From Jaltomata sinuosa (lineage: Eukaryota > Streptophyta > Magnoliopsida > Solanales > Solanaceae), in contig QJPP01003490.1 in assembly GCA_003996215.1 (NCBI GenBank), forward strand, positions 124,001 to 188,000: a stretch of DNA of 64,000 nt, in the 5' to 3' direction. Both the position numbers and the translations under genes were made by a program. The notes under the pieces are model-generated. The model was not told the origin of the DNA and made no database searches. It worked only from the letters and a program-made list of their open reading frames with translations. Positions 35,700-47,259 of this stretch are shown here, piece by piece (position 1 is the stretch's first letter; the number at the start of each line of letters is the position of its first letter).

Positions 35700-36689
35700 G
35701 TTGTTTGTTGGTCTCTGTTATACTATTATTTTGCCTTTCTCAATGAAATTTTGAATCATGTTCTTCAACGCTAGACATTCCTCAGTATCATGACCCTGAA
35801 TATTTAAGTTATATGCGCACTTCTTGGATGGCTCAAAATTTGGAGAAACATACTCGGGGATCTAAACTTTCCTTGGTTTCAAAACTCCTTGAGCTCACAA
35901 TCTTTGAAATGTGCTCGTCAAAGATTCAGTTAGAGGAGTGAAGGTACGAGTCTTCCTCTTTAGCTAACGAAATTCAGATGGTGCTTGATAGATCTCTGGT
36001 GAATCTTGGTTATAAGAATCAGACTGTGTTTGATAAGCCTTGCATTGAGAGCCTTGTGGGTTATAAAGTTGGGGGTGCACATTATAGGATTGAGATCCTT
36101 GTGGGTTATAAAGCTGGGGTTGCACATTATAGGATCCAAACACGTCATGTGTTTGTTGGGTATCTCTTTGCTCTTGTTTTTCAGGTAAGATGATTGAGAT
36201 CTTTTCTTCTTTTTTGTCGAAAGGATTTTCTGATGTTGCAGCAGTGTCAATAATTCTCCCTGTTTGAATTCCATATTCCAATTCTTTTCCAATTCGAATC
36301 AGACTAGAGAAATCATCAAAACTCATGAAGAACAATTACTTATAAAATATACCATCTAGTGATTGGATGAAGGTTCGAATCAAATCCTTTTTCAGACAGT
36401 GAATGACATATCCTAGAAGCTTCCAATCTCCATCGTATGACATACTCAAAAGATTCATGGACCATTTTCTTTACTTCGAGCAAATCCGTTATTGTTGGAC
36501 CAATCTTGATGTTGAACTTATATTGTGCTACAAGATCTCGAGCCATATCTTCCTATGTAAACCATTTACTGAAGTCTTTCTTGATGTACTACGTAAAAGC
36601 TATTCCCGACAAACTCTGAATAAATAGTCTCATTAACAGAGCTTCATTGTGTCCAATTCCAACTAAACTACCACAAAAGTCTTTCAAAT

Positions 36690-38819
36690 TATCATGACCC
36701 AGACCATCGTGAGTGGCACTCACCCAACCCCCGGATGAGCGAACCGATAGAGTCCAACTCTTAACCTAGCCTAACAGCTTAAAACCAGTGCACAAATGTA
36801 ATCTAGCATTCAATCATAAATAAAATCTACTCTATAAATAAAATAAACTACGAAAATCCCTCCCTAGAATCTAAAAGTAATCGTACCAAAAATATCTACC
36901 AAAAATTAGAGTACGGGGATGCAACCCCAAATATAGAAATAGTCTAAGCCCAAACAAATGGGCTACAACTCAACTAGATGGACACCAAGGCATCTCGGTA
37001 GAATATCTCACCCTTGATATCTTGGAAAGTCAGGCCTACAAGTGAGGTCGTGCGTCAACCGCTGGAAGATTTCCTGTACTCACAAAAATACAAGCAAGTG
37101 TTGTATCAGGAAACAACCACCGTGTACTGGTAGGATCATTAGCCAATTCTAAATAAACAATGTATGAGTAGTACAAAAATCAAGTAAGAGTAAAGAAGAC
37201 ACCTATGCAAGTCAACATGTATTCCTAGACTACAAGTCTCTACCTAACTTGTCTCACATGTAAATTACTTCACAGTTATGATCAATAATATACAACAATA
37301 ACAGTCACATTCCGTTACATATCCCGGACCCACCCTGGATCCCCTCTAGACAACACCTAAGTGTCAAACATATAACCCGGTCTACACCAAGACCCAAAAC
37401 TCATAACACAATACAATAACTCGGAACCTCAAGGACTAAAATACACAGCCACAATTCATAATCACAACCCGGTCCACTCAGGGAACCATTAATAAAGATA
37501 CAACAATACAATAAAGTAAACCCATACCAGGCATGGTACCCGAGCTAACCATTAGTGCTATCCCATACCAGGCGTAGTACCCAAGCCAACCGTTAGTATA
37601 TCCCATACCATGCGTGGTACCTGAGCCAACCATTAGTATATTCCTTACTAGGCATGGTACCCGAGCCAACCGAATGTCACACAAATCTATAGTCACAAAC
37701 AATGATCAATCACACTTGTAAACCAACAAGAAACACACCTAGTTCATTTCACAACACTAAAAACATGATTTGGACATTGGTAAACATTTCCTAAGCAATG
37801 CATACCACACAATTACATAGACATGAGTACATAAACACATAATGCATACAAGAATCAATAACCATCACCTACCTTGAATAATCAAGCTCTACAGTGCCAG
37901 AGCTTTCCCTTTTTTCAGGATCCCTTGCTTGTTCTTGGTCTAGAAACAAACACATAACACTATAGTTAATTAACTGGCCTAAATTACCCGAATTATACAA
38001 AAATCCTAATCCCCAGGCAAAACCATGATCATTCCAACCCTTCTCGGTCTTTTTCGCTATTTATTCACCTAAGATTATCATTTTTACCCAGATTCTACCA
38101 TTCCTTATTCATTCCAAAACCTTACCCCAAGTCCACCCCTAGAAATTCTATAGCATAGGAAAGAGACCACAGAGTTTGGGGAGTAGAATCCTTACCTTTA
38201 GGATGAAAAACGATGGAAAACCGGTAGAAATCGCCCAAAATTGTCCCCTTCTTCTCCCAAAACATTCCAAGAAAAGCTGAACTATTTTGGGGAAATATCT
38301 GCAATAAATCCCATCATGCTTCGCTATAGCGGTTCGCTCCGCTATTGCGTTAGCTATAGCGGAGTCGTCCGCTATGGCGGAGGCTGACCGATGTTGACTT
38401 TCGCCGTAGCAGTAATTTCTCTGCTACAACGGAGGTTGTTTGGCAGAGTGTCAACTGCTGTAGTGGTTAACACGGGACAAAAAGTTGTAAATCTCTTAAA
38501 CTAGTCCATTTTACAACACACATATTTTCTCGACGTCCTGGAACAACCCCTTCACGTCAAGCTCAATTCTGGGAGTTCTACTTACCCGCATTCAATTTCC
38601 AAGAGTCCCCTGGACTCCTTTATGTGTTAGCTATGAGGAAAACTATCTCGAATCAAGATATCAAACCCAATCCTTACTCGGATTTCCCTAGACCATACCT
38701 CGCTCCAAAACTGGCCGAGACTAGCCTAGCCCAGAATTTCAAACTCCCAAACCCAGAGTTTTCTAACTCTAAAAATTGACACGAATGGTTTATCCATAAC
38801 GACGGACCCGGTCATTACA
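36690..38819 (-). mobile_element. Inverted solo LTR of the C family in gag2
   Basis: A 2,130-bp LTR. Read on the minus strand it starts TGTAATGACCGGG and ends GGTCATGATA (CA changed to TA), with CAAAT at 36685-36689 and 38820-38824. The gag2 frame continues sensibly across one CAAAT copy, confirming the insertion. It carries the GGTACC-containing tandem repeat (37508-37670) and GC palindromes CGCTATAGCG (38322-38331) and CCGCTATGGCGG (38369-38380). It is in the same transcriptional orientation as D and opposite to C itself. Confidence 0.92.
37508..37670 (-). repeat. C-family LTR tandem repeat, inverted copy
   Basis: Four units around CCAGGCATGGTACCCGAGCC, the reverse complement of the array at 9100-9290. 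Confidence 0.85.
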
Positions 38820-39164
38820 CAAATGTTCGACTGGATCTCCTTGTCCATTAAAGATATTGAATTTTGGAATCATGTATCCTAACGGTAGTTCAACATTCGG
38901 ATGCAAACACAAGTTCTCATACTTTAGGTCTGGAATGTTCTCAAAACATAATTTTTCATCTACAACCTTTTTCAAGTCACAAGATCTTTTGTGCACTGTA
39001 GCTAATTTTCCATCATGTGTCATCATATTTTGGAAAGAACCAAGATTAGTGTGTACCAAAGATTTTTGCTGTGGGATCGAATGGGGAGTTATAGTCAAAA
39101 AGGTACTTTGCGCTGGTTGAGAAGCACAATTTGTGTTAAGAGGAGGATCAGAATGGTTGATCAT

Positions 39165-40051
39165 GTCTACATATTTTCAGCTGATTCAATGTTCAAATGA
39201 TAGACAACCTTTAAAAAAATAGATCAAACACAACAATTAACATGCAACACAAATAAGATTAAGATATCCATAACAATAGTGACAACAATGATAATAATAG
39301 TAATAAAATACTAATGAAAGACACTTGTAAAAAATACTAGGTCGGATATTGAATGAATACTAAGACCTAATGAGTGATCTAAGCGCGGATATTTGAGCTT
39401 CTAACGCACAAAACAAATGATAGAACTTATGAATTTATCTGATCAACACAATACTCGATAAAATTTTAGGATGCAAAATTTAAAAGATAAAGGATTCAAG
39501 AAGATGAACAAGGTTGACTTATGTTGAACACTAGAGCTTTATCCACACCACTTTGCTAATTAATCAAATTTCAACTTTGAAAGATCCACCATATATCATA
39601 ACATAAGGGAAAAAGAAATTTTTTATTATGATGAGACCAAACTCATTAAATGAGCGCCTATGTATCCCTCTTATAGGGGAATCAGGTCAATTGTAGTTCA
39701 TATTTCAAAGAAAATTGAAACAAGAGGCTAAATAAAGAAAAACATAAGAAAATAGTTGCCATGCAAACTATGAGATGTTGTCTTTATTAGTCACGCATCT
39801 TCTTCAAGTTCTTTGTTGCCAACTTCATTGAGTCTTCATTCAAAGTGATAACGTCAGTTGAGATGCTACATTCTCCTCTTAATTTTCTTTTCTTTTCCTC
39901 GCCCTCTTGATATAGTTGTCTTGCCATGAGGATAGGTTGTGGTGGACTGCGAATAAGACACTGGGATGTAATTTGATGTTGGAAGAATAGGTGGAGGTGG
40001 ATACCAAACAATTTGAATATGAAGTTTTGTGGTTAATTAAGGATAATATTC
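39165..40051 (-). other. Spacer between the two gag genes of element D
   Basis: A copy of the ~45-nt motif is at 39655-39699 (minus strand), as found downstream of the other gag genes. A minus frame at 39787-40011 is not recognised. The rest is AT-rich and unassigned. Confidence 0.45.
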
Positions 40052-41145
40052 TTAGGTATAATTTGATGTTGGGATGATTTCTGGAGATGGATACCATATT
40101 AATTGAGGGCGAGGCTTCTTCACTATCTTTCCATTATTTATCAAATTTTGTATTTCTCCCTTCAATTGGAAGCACTCATCTGTGCCATGGCTTGGCATAC
40201 TAGAATAAAAGGCACAATGCTTATTTGGATCAAAGAAAGGACTTGAAGGGCAATATGAACCAACAAACTTAGGATGCAAGATTCCATTCAACCTCAACAT
40301 CTCAAAATTGAGTGAAGGCGGCTCATCCAAGAGAGTCATGACTTGAAATTTTCTGACTTTGGGCTTTGGAGATTTTATTGTCTCATCAATGACTGCCTTC
40401 CCCTTATTCTTGGATTGTGTCTCAACCAGATCAACTCTGTCATGCATTACAATCTTTTTCGCAGATTTCCACTTTAGCTTCTTGTCAAACTGCTCAATAA
40501 AGTCATCAGCTAAATTGTCCCGATATAACCATTTTCTCACGTCTCTTTCTGCATACCAAATCAAAGCTAAATCAGTCAACGACCTAAGAAAAAGTTTCAC
40601 CTTAAGATCATTACCTTGACCAATAGTTGCAAGATCATCTAGGTATGCCTTTAAGTGGGAGTGAGGATCTCCAGATCCATCATACTGCATAAAATCAGAG
40701 CTTTCTTTTTTATTCTAGCTTTCTTCCCCTGACTTGACCAACTTACTCATCTCTGGTTAATGTGTGGACCACACTTGATAGTCAGAAACCTTTCATTCTC
40801 TTCCCTTTTCCATACCTATTTCTGTCAACCTATTGAGTACTTTTTGTAATGCAAGTGAATGTAGACTCGGAGAGCCTTGTACATCATGGACACGTATAGG
40901 AAAAGTTGCCAATATATGAGGCTCTTTAAGATAGAAGGGAGCAACAAAGTGACCTTCTGACATTGGCTCTAGAAAACCTGGTGGCATATCTATTGATCCT
41001 CAAAGGTCGAATATATGTTGATTCTCTTTTCCATTCCCTTCATACTCGCCTCAAATATAGCAACATTACTTCGGCGTGATCCCAAATTCTTATCCTTGAC
41101 TTCACTATTGGCAAGGTTGAAGAATATCGCTTGACTAGCCATTTG
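40052..41145 (-). pseudogene. gag: First gag (gag1) of element D
   Basis: Read right to left, this is a different Tat-type gag from gag2. A plausible start is the ATG at about 41140 (MASQAIFFNL). 40987-40793 encodes a Pro-rich N-terminal part, and after breaks the best frame is 40690-40052 (212 codons): a YDGSGDPHSHLKAYLDDL core, a LFLRSLTDLALIWY motif at about residues 32-45, then KWKSAKKIVMHDRVDL and a basic stretch, and finally a C-x2-Y-S-S-x3-H-G-T-D-E-C module near 40170-40205. The middle of the usual gag core (the YKYN/EYAxRWR region) is missing between LADDFIEQFD and the basic stretch, which suggests an internal deletion. It is among the longest open frames in the window and the best preserved protein of D. 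Confidence 0.78.
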
Positions 41146-42991
41146 ACATACTCTAACATTCAATTTTAGTCAACCTTAGGAGAAGAAGACTTGTGATTAG
41201 TGAAAGAGAAATGCACAAAGGCGAAAAAAGGTCTTATAATTATAAAGTTATAGAGTGGAACGTTCTACTTATTTGAGTAATGGGTTATGCTTATTCAGAA
41301 TTGAATGAAAGTTATGAGGGCTCTATATAACTTAAAGTGAAAGATAGAGGATGACATGAACATCAAACATTGATGGTTGAGAGTCAAACTTATAGTGGAA
41401 TATGGGCCAAATAAATAAAATTTCACAGAGAAAATAATATGTTCATATAGGAAGCGATGAGTCGAGAATATCCTTAAAGTAATGAATCACCCTAAAAAGG
41501 TTAGAACGGGGGTCTAGGATATCCTATCAAGGAATGAATCGAATCAAGAGATGGTTTGTATGCCAAAAGAATATTTTTAGACGACAAGATCAAGTCATGA
41601 TGTTAGAATGAAGGAGAATTTGACTAGGCCCTAAGATTGTATGATTTGGGCCTAAAGATAAAAAAATACGGTACTAAAATTACTTGCATTAAGTGCAAAT
41701 AAATGATTTTGACGTTATCTATAGCTTGAAGTTCTGAGAGTAAGGGATAGTTAAGACAAGAATTAAATGATCGAGAAGGTAAAATGATGACATAAACGTA
41801 AAAGATTAACACATAGCATATAATATATGTTCCCTCTTGATGTCATGAACATCCATTTAGTTAATGCATGAATGTCTTAAGTACAAGGGGTAGATACAAC
41901 ACTACCCTAAGTTTTTTAAGATTTGGGTGGACACGGACACAAGGTTTTCCTATGTGAGGAGGCACGTGGTCACATGGTAGCAAAACTATCCGCTCACCCC
42001 ACGTCTATGCTAACTCTCTAAAATGGGTATTTGAAAGAACTTTGGAGAAGTGCAAAGGCACAACTCACATGTATAGTGTGTGAAAGTGTGAAGTTCTCAA
42101 GTGGGGGAAGTATGAGCGGAATGACAGTTATGAAAGGCGGTAACATATAGCATATAGAAAAAGTAGTAACACATTGAACAATTAAGGAAAGCAGTAAAAA
42201 AAAAGTAAATAAATCAATAGAAAAATTGGAAAAAAATATAACAGGTGAGGAGGAATCAAACATAAGAACATATCAAAAGAAAAATACGCTAAACATACAA
42301 CAACTAAATTATATATGGGAACAAATAAGGAGAAGAAGGAAAAGATAATTTAGCATGGAAACACAAGGAAAGGATAAAAGGAGAAAATTAATCATGCTAA
42401 ACACATTTAAGGAAATATATAAGAAAGTGTACTAATTTTTTTATTTTTTAGGGAACCAAGTAAGTTGACAAAGGAAAAATTAATCATGAAAACACGAAAA
42501 AACATTGATCATGACAAAATACACAAAATTAAAACATACTTAAATTATTTTAAAAGGACAGATAAAGAAGAAAAAGGAAAGGGAGTTCAACATGGAAATA
42601 ATCTATTACAAAGATAAAAAGAGAAGGAATTACATAAAAAAAAGCACATAATTTTATTCAAGAAATACTACACATATGACTAAATATATTATTTGCACAT
42701 AAAAACAAATTAAAATATTCTAAACATGAAAAATAGGCATATTATTTAAGAAAACAAATAAAAGAAAGGACTCTTAGAATGGAAATAATCATTTATGAAA
42801 ATAAAAAAAAAGATTAAATAGGAAAAACACAAACAAATTAAGGAGTATCCTAAACATGAAAAAATAGATAATTTATTTGAAAAATAGAGAAAAGGAAAAA
42901 CAGTTAACTACGAAAAGAAAACAATCATTAAATAAATAAGACAACACAAAATCTCACACAAATACAAAATTCGTAATGGTTAGAACCTAAG
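41146..42991 (-). other. Untranslated leader of element D
   Basis: About 1.85 kb of very A-rich sequence between the primer site and gag1, with no recognised gene. It is comparable to the leader of F (982-2340). The minus frames at 41624-41812 and 42018-42263 are low-complexity and unconvincing. Confidence 0.5.
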
Positions 42992-43011
42992 TATCCCCAG
43001 CGGAGTCGTCA
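42992..43011 (-). promoter_or_regulatory. Arg-tRNA-type primer binding site of element D
   Basis: The minus strand reads TGACGACTCCGCTGGGGATA three bases from the LTR end at 43015. This matches the Tat/Ogre primer-site pattern (complement of a tRNA-Arg 3' end, from memory). It establishes that 43015-59451 is D's 5' LTR. Confidence 0.85.
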
Positions 43012-45241
43012 TTCTGTCGAGCTCCTTTTTTCTCGCGAAAAACAGAATTCGACATGACAACTCTTTTTAGGTTACAAGAGTGTGAAAAGTCGCCACCTAA
43101 TGAATTAAGGTGCGTTAGGGCACCATAATACACTAACTACAATTAAATTAAATTAAGGTCTATGTCACCAGAGAATCGGGTAAGGGTTCAGGTTACCTTA
43201 AAAGGAAGGTGTTAAGCATCTTTCGAGGTCCACAAATATGGGTTCATGCCGAATTCATTATTATGTGGGAAGATCGAGTGATAAACAAAGGGTCGATGAA
43301 TTTATTATCTTAAAATAACTATATGTTAATCATACAAACTTCATCTTTAGAAAACTAAGCAAATTAAGCATTAATTCTACTTAATAAATCTAGAACATAA
43401 GATAAATAAATAAATATACCAATTCATTTACCGATTAAATAAATTATTTCTTAACATGCAATCTAAATAACTAGGTGATTTAAACATAGAAAAAGCCTTT
43501 ATTTTAAAATAAATAAATAAACTAGGTGTAAATTCTTATCTAGTGAATACGAATTTAAGTGATTAAAGCGATTAAATCATGAAATCATTTATTAATTATT
43601 TTTAAAAAGTGGGTAAAACTAAATATATACATTTGATTATTAGTTAATTAATACAAATCTAAAGATCTAGGGGATTAATTATGCGAGATATATTAATATT
43701 AGATAAGCGAGAGGAGAGAATTTAAAGGAAAGGAGAATTAATTCAGAAAGCTAACATATTACGTAGAGTTAATTATTCCTATTCATTTACTCAAGTGAAA
43801 GCAACATCATATTACAATGGAAAAATAGCATACTAAAAACAAAATATTAATTACCCCCCCCCCCCTCCCAATAAATAAAAGAACAAAAAATAATATGGAA
43901 TAAAATTAGCTTTATAAAGTATAAATGAACTTAAACTTGTCAAAGGACTCATGAGAATATTTAAAAGGTGTAAATGCTTGTTGCTTTTATAAGGGATGAT
44001 GCCACGATTTTGTTAATCGCACTCCTCCACTATATCAATAATTTGATTGGAGGTCAGTTTTAAAGTTTTAAAAATAATAATAATATTTTTTTAAGACAAG
44101 TGAAAGATTTGAATTTTAAATATAGGCACCTAGGTATATTTACATATAAAATGCACATAACCTCTTTTAAGAAAACTTTGGTAGGTGATAGTCCCGGAGA
44201 TGCGTCGGCTTAGTTTTAAAAATTTAAAAATTACACCTCATAATTTCTTTTTATGTTTCCGCTAACTATATGTTAGGAGATAGTATTTGGATATAGAGTT
44301 TATAATTATAAAACACATTGCCAGTACCAGTTGTAAAAGGGGACTGAACAATGACTTTAAATAAAAAAATGAAAAGGATGGGTTAGCGAGAAAACTGTTA
44401 GTTTGAAAGTGAAAAAAAGGATAACATTTTTACCTATATAACACATAGTTCTCGGTCCCCCTAGGCAGCCCCTTCATTAGTTGTTCATAGAATGTATACA
44501 AGTTTATTATAACATAACTGAGAAAATAATAGAATAACGATCCCAACAAGCTAAAAATAAAGCTTTGGAGTTCTGAACTTTTCCCGCCCAGGCTGACTCT
44601 TCACCGTCTCAAACCAACCTTCTAGTAAGCATCATGTTAAGTACATCAAGATACACCCATACACGCCATACATGTGAACACTAAGCAAACAAATATGTGC
44701 ACAACACCTAAAATTCAACTTTTAAGCAACTCTCATAACTAGAGAACTGATGCGTAAAAACATATTCAACACACGACGTGAACAGAATATAAAATCAATG
44801 CATATAGGTATGGGATTTACAAATAACTACACTGTTTTTAAACAAACAGACAACTAGCTTAGCACACTTAATGATTTTACACTATTTATGATAATTTATA
44901 CTCCTTTAAGTACTGGATAGCTATATGTTTACCCATAAAGCACGTAAGAGCTGTATTAAATCATTCATGCCAAGAGCACTAATTAGTATATTCTTGAACT
45001 TGTTCATCACTATGACAAAAATAAAGCTATAACAAACTACCACATTAAGAGTTGAAATTACTCTAATGAAAAACTAACCGGTTTAATAAGAAACAGTCTA
45101 GGAAAACAATAGTAGCACCAATGGGTCCTTTCCAGAGATGCCCAGAACTTAAAAAAAATTGAAAGAGAGGAGAGTAGTCTCAAAAGTCTGAGAAAGTGTG
45201 GGGAACTTTCAGTATCCTCCAAATAGAGAGGGGAAGAGCCC

Positions 45242-45249
45242 CTTATATA
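45242..45249 (-). promoter_or_regulatory. Predicted TATA box in D's 5' LTR
   Basis: Minus-strand TATATAAG, identical to 13941-13948. In this LTR it would drive the element transcript toward the primer site and gag1. Confidence 0.5.
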
Positions 45250-47259
45250 GTAGAGAATAATCATGAGTTATAAACCCATCATCAATCAAGGAAATCTCTT
45301 CCTTAAATAACCAAATCATGTTGTATTTAAAACAATCAGAATTTACCAAAAACAATCATTACCAAGTTGCTATATTACACTAAAGTAAGTATGAAAAGCA
45401 TTGATCATCAGATATCATGCCTTAAAGACAGCAAGTAAATCAAACAGGTTCAAATTTACCTTAAACAAAATAAGTAGAACTAATCAAGTTTGGTACAAAA
45501 CAAATCAAAACTTGCTATAAATAACGAAGTAAAAGCTGTCCATACTACCAAGAAAGGAGAAAATCATTTAGTATGCAGAGTTTACCATAAATGGACAAGT
45601 ACAAAATTGTGCAAATTATTAAAAGAAGCAAAAGGAAAGGCGCATAAATCATAAAGATTTCCTTTGAATAGGATGATCAAAATCAAAATTACAGTTATCC
45701 TATAAGTAAGGGGATTAATCTAAGAAAAGTATACTTAGTTACCATATTAACATATGACTCAAGGTTGTTACATGATTTGAAATCAAGATATACACGGAAC
45801 AATCTGCCATTTACCAAAATCAACTCTTGAAGCCAAGTAAATCAATCAATACATGCCAAATTTTATCATAACTAATTAATTAATAAACCTGTTACAACAA
45901 CTAAAGGAAACAAGTAATCAAGGCTAACAAGATTGCACAATTGATTCAAAACGAGTTTGAAATAGCACCCAAAATGTTCAAATGTCGAGAATACGCTTCA
46001 TGGGCTTGTGTTCAAATGCAGAGAGATGAATGCAGAATTAATCAATTTGGCTCATTCAAAATTAGAAAAGTAGTGCTAAAACATGGCTCTCAAAATTAGG
46101 ATTTCTCAGATAGAGCAATACACAATCGTAAAGAACATGAATGGGCAAGTATTGAATAATTTTAACACCAAGTATGCATCAATTTCCAATCTCAGAATCA
46201 ACCAAAATAAATTGAATAACTAATTGAACCTACGACGAATACCAAAAGATCATATCAGAGACCAGTTGTAAGAATCCATGGTAAAATGATTCTTCGATGT
46301 AAAACAGCAAAATCAGGACTGATGGGTGAACTCTCTAGCCTCTAGGTCTTCGAACAAATTCCAACACAGTGACAAACTTGGCGTTGATATTCTCTTCATT
46401 AAAATTCTTCGTAGTTTGTCGGAGATGAGAAACCTTTGAGTATATATATTTTTTGATTTTTTTGGATTTTAAATAAGGAAAAAGAAGAGGAGGGTACGAG
46501 CTCTATTTGGTGGTTGACCAGAGAAGGTGAAACAGAGGAGGTGAGTAAAGAAGGAAGAAGATAGGGCAGCAAGGATGGAATTTTATCGGCGCTTCACCGG
46601 AGGTGGTAGGACAATAACGGAGGGGGTCATTGGATTGATGTGATGGTGGAGCAGCAGTGGTGAAAGAGATGAAGGAGAGGAGATAGAGATAGAGTGGAGA
46701 GAGGAGATGATGGCGGTGCGGTGGTCGCCGGAAAGAAGAGGTGGTAAAGGTGGCGGCAGGTTGATTTTGGGAGAAGAGGAAAGGATGGAGAAGATAGGAG
46801 AGGCGATGGTGGTCGGAGGTAAATGAAGTGGGAGAGGTGGGAGAAGAAAAGAGAAAGGGAAAGGAGGGAGAGAGGTGATTGTGGTGGTGTTTATCCAGAG
46901 AAGATGGTGGCAGCAGTGGAGGCATTGAGAGAGAGGAGAAAAGTGTGGTGGCCGGTGGAGGGAGAAGTGAGTGGGGATTAGAGGGGGTTAGGTTAATTAA
47001 AAAGGAAATATTGAGAGAGTGAATTAGGACCATTGGATGAGGGAGATGAATGGTTGTGATTAAAAGATGGAGATGAGTCGGGTTGATGGGTCTGGAGTGG
47101 GTCACAAATTGGGTTATGACATTGGAATTTAAAATATGGCTAATTGAACTCAATTGAGGCTATAATTGACATTATATAGGTAGAAAGCGGCTAGAATATA
47201 AATAATTTCGAGAGGAAATCAAATTTGGACTGTTATTTGATTAATAAAATAGTATATAT

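Larger units (their letters stand above)
35700..39164 (-). pseudogene. gag: Second gag (gag2) of element D, interrupted by a solo LTR
   Basis: A Tat/Ogre-type gag read right to left. 39164-38820 encodes the N part ending in LPLGYMIPKFNIFNGQGDPV. The solo LTR at 36690-38819 interrupts it, and the core resumes at 36689 (MRLFIQSLSG, then MARDLVAQYKFNI at 36546). 36335-35964 follows, with a directly repeated 15-residue unit, SYNVxPQLYNPQGSQ, at about 36040-36130. The C-terminal module C-A-Y-N-x3-Q-G-H-D-T-E-E-C is at about 35737-35826. At least three frame breaks remain apart from the insertion. It resembles the gag of F. The product would be the structural RNA-binding protein; it is not functional as it stands. 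Confidence 0.82.

Noticed and set aside
11721..47259. Segmental duplication of 11721-15682 and 43015-47259
   Set aside because: The copies are bounded by TGTCG and TGTCAACA ends with a primer site and polypurine tract just inside, so they are the two LTRs of one element rather than a chromosomal duplication.
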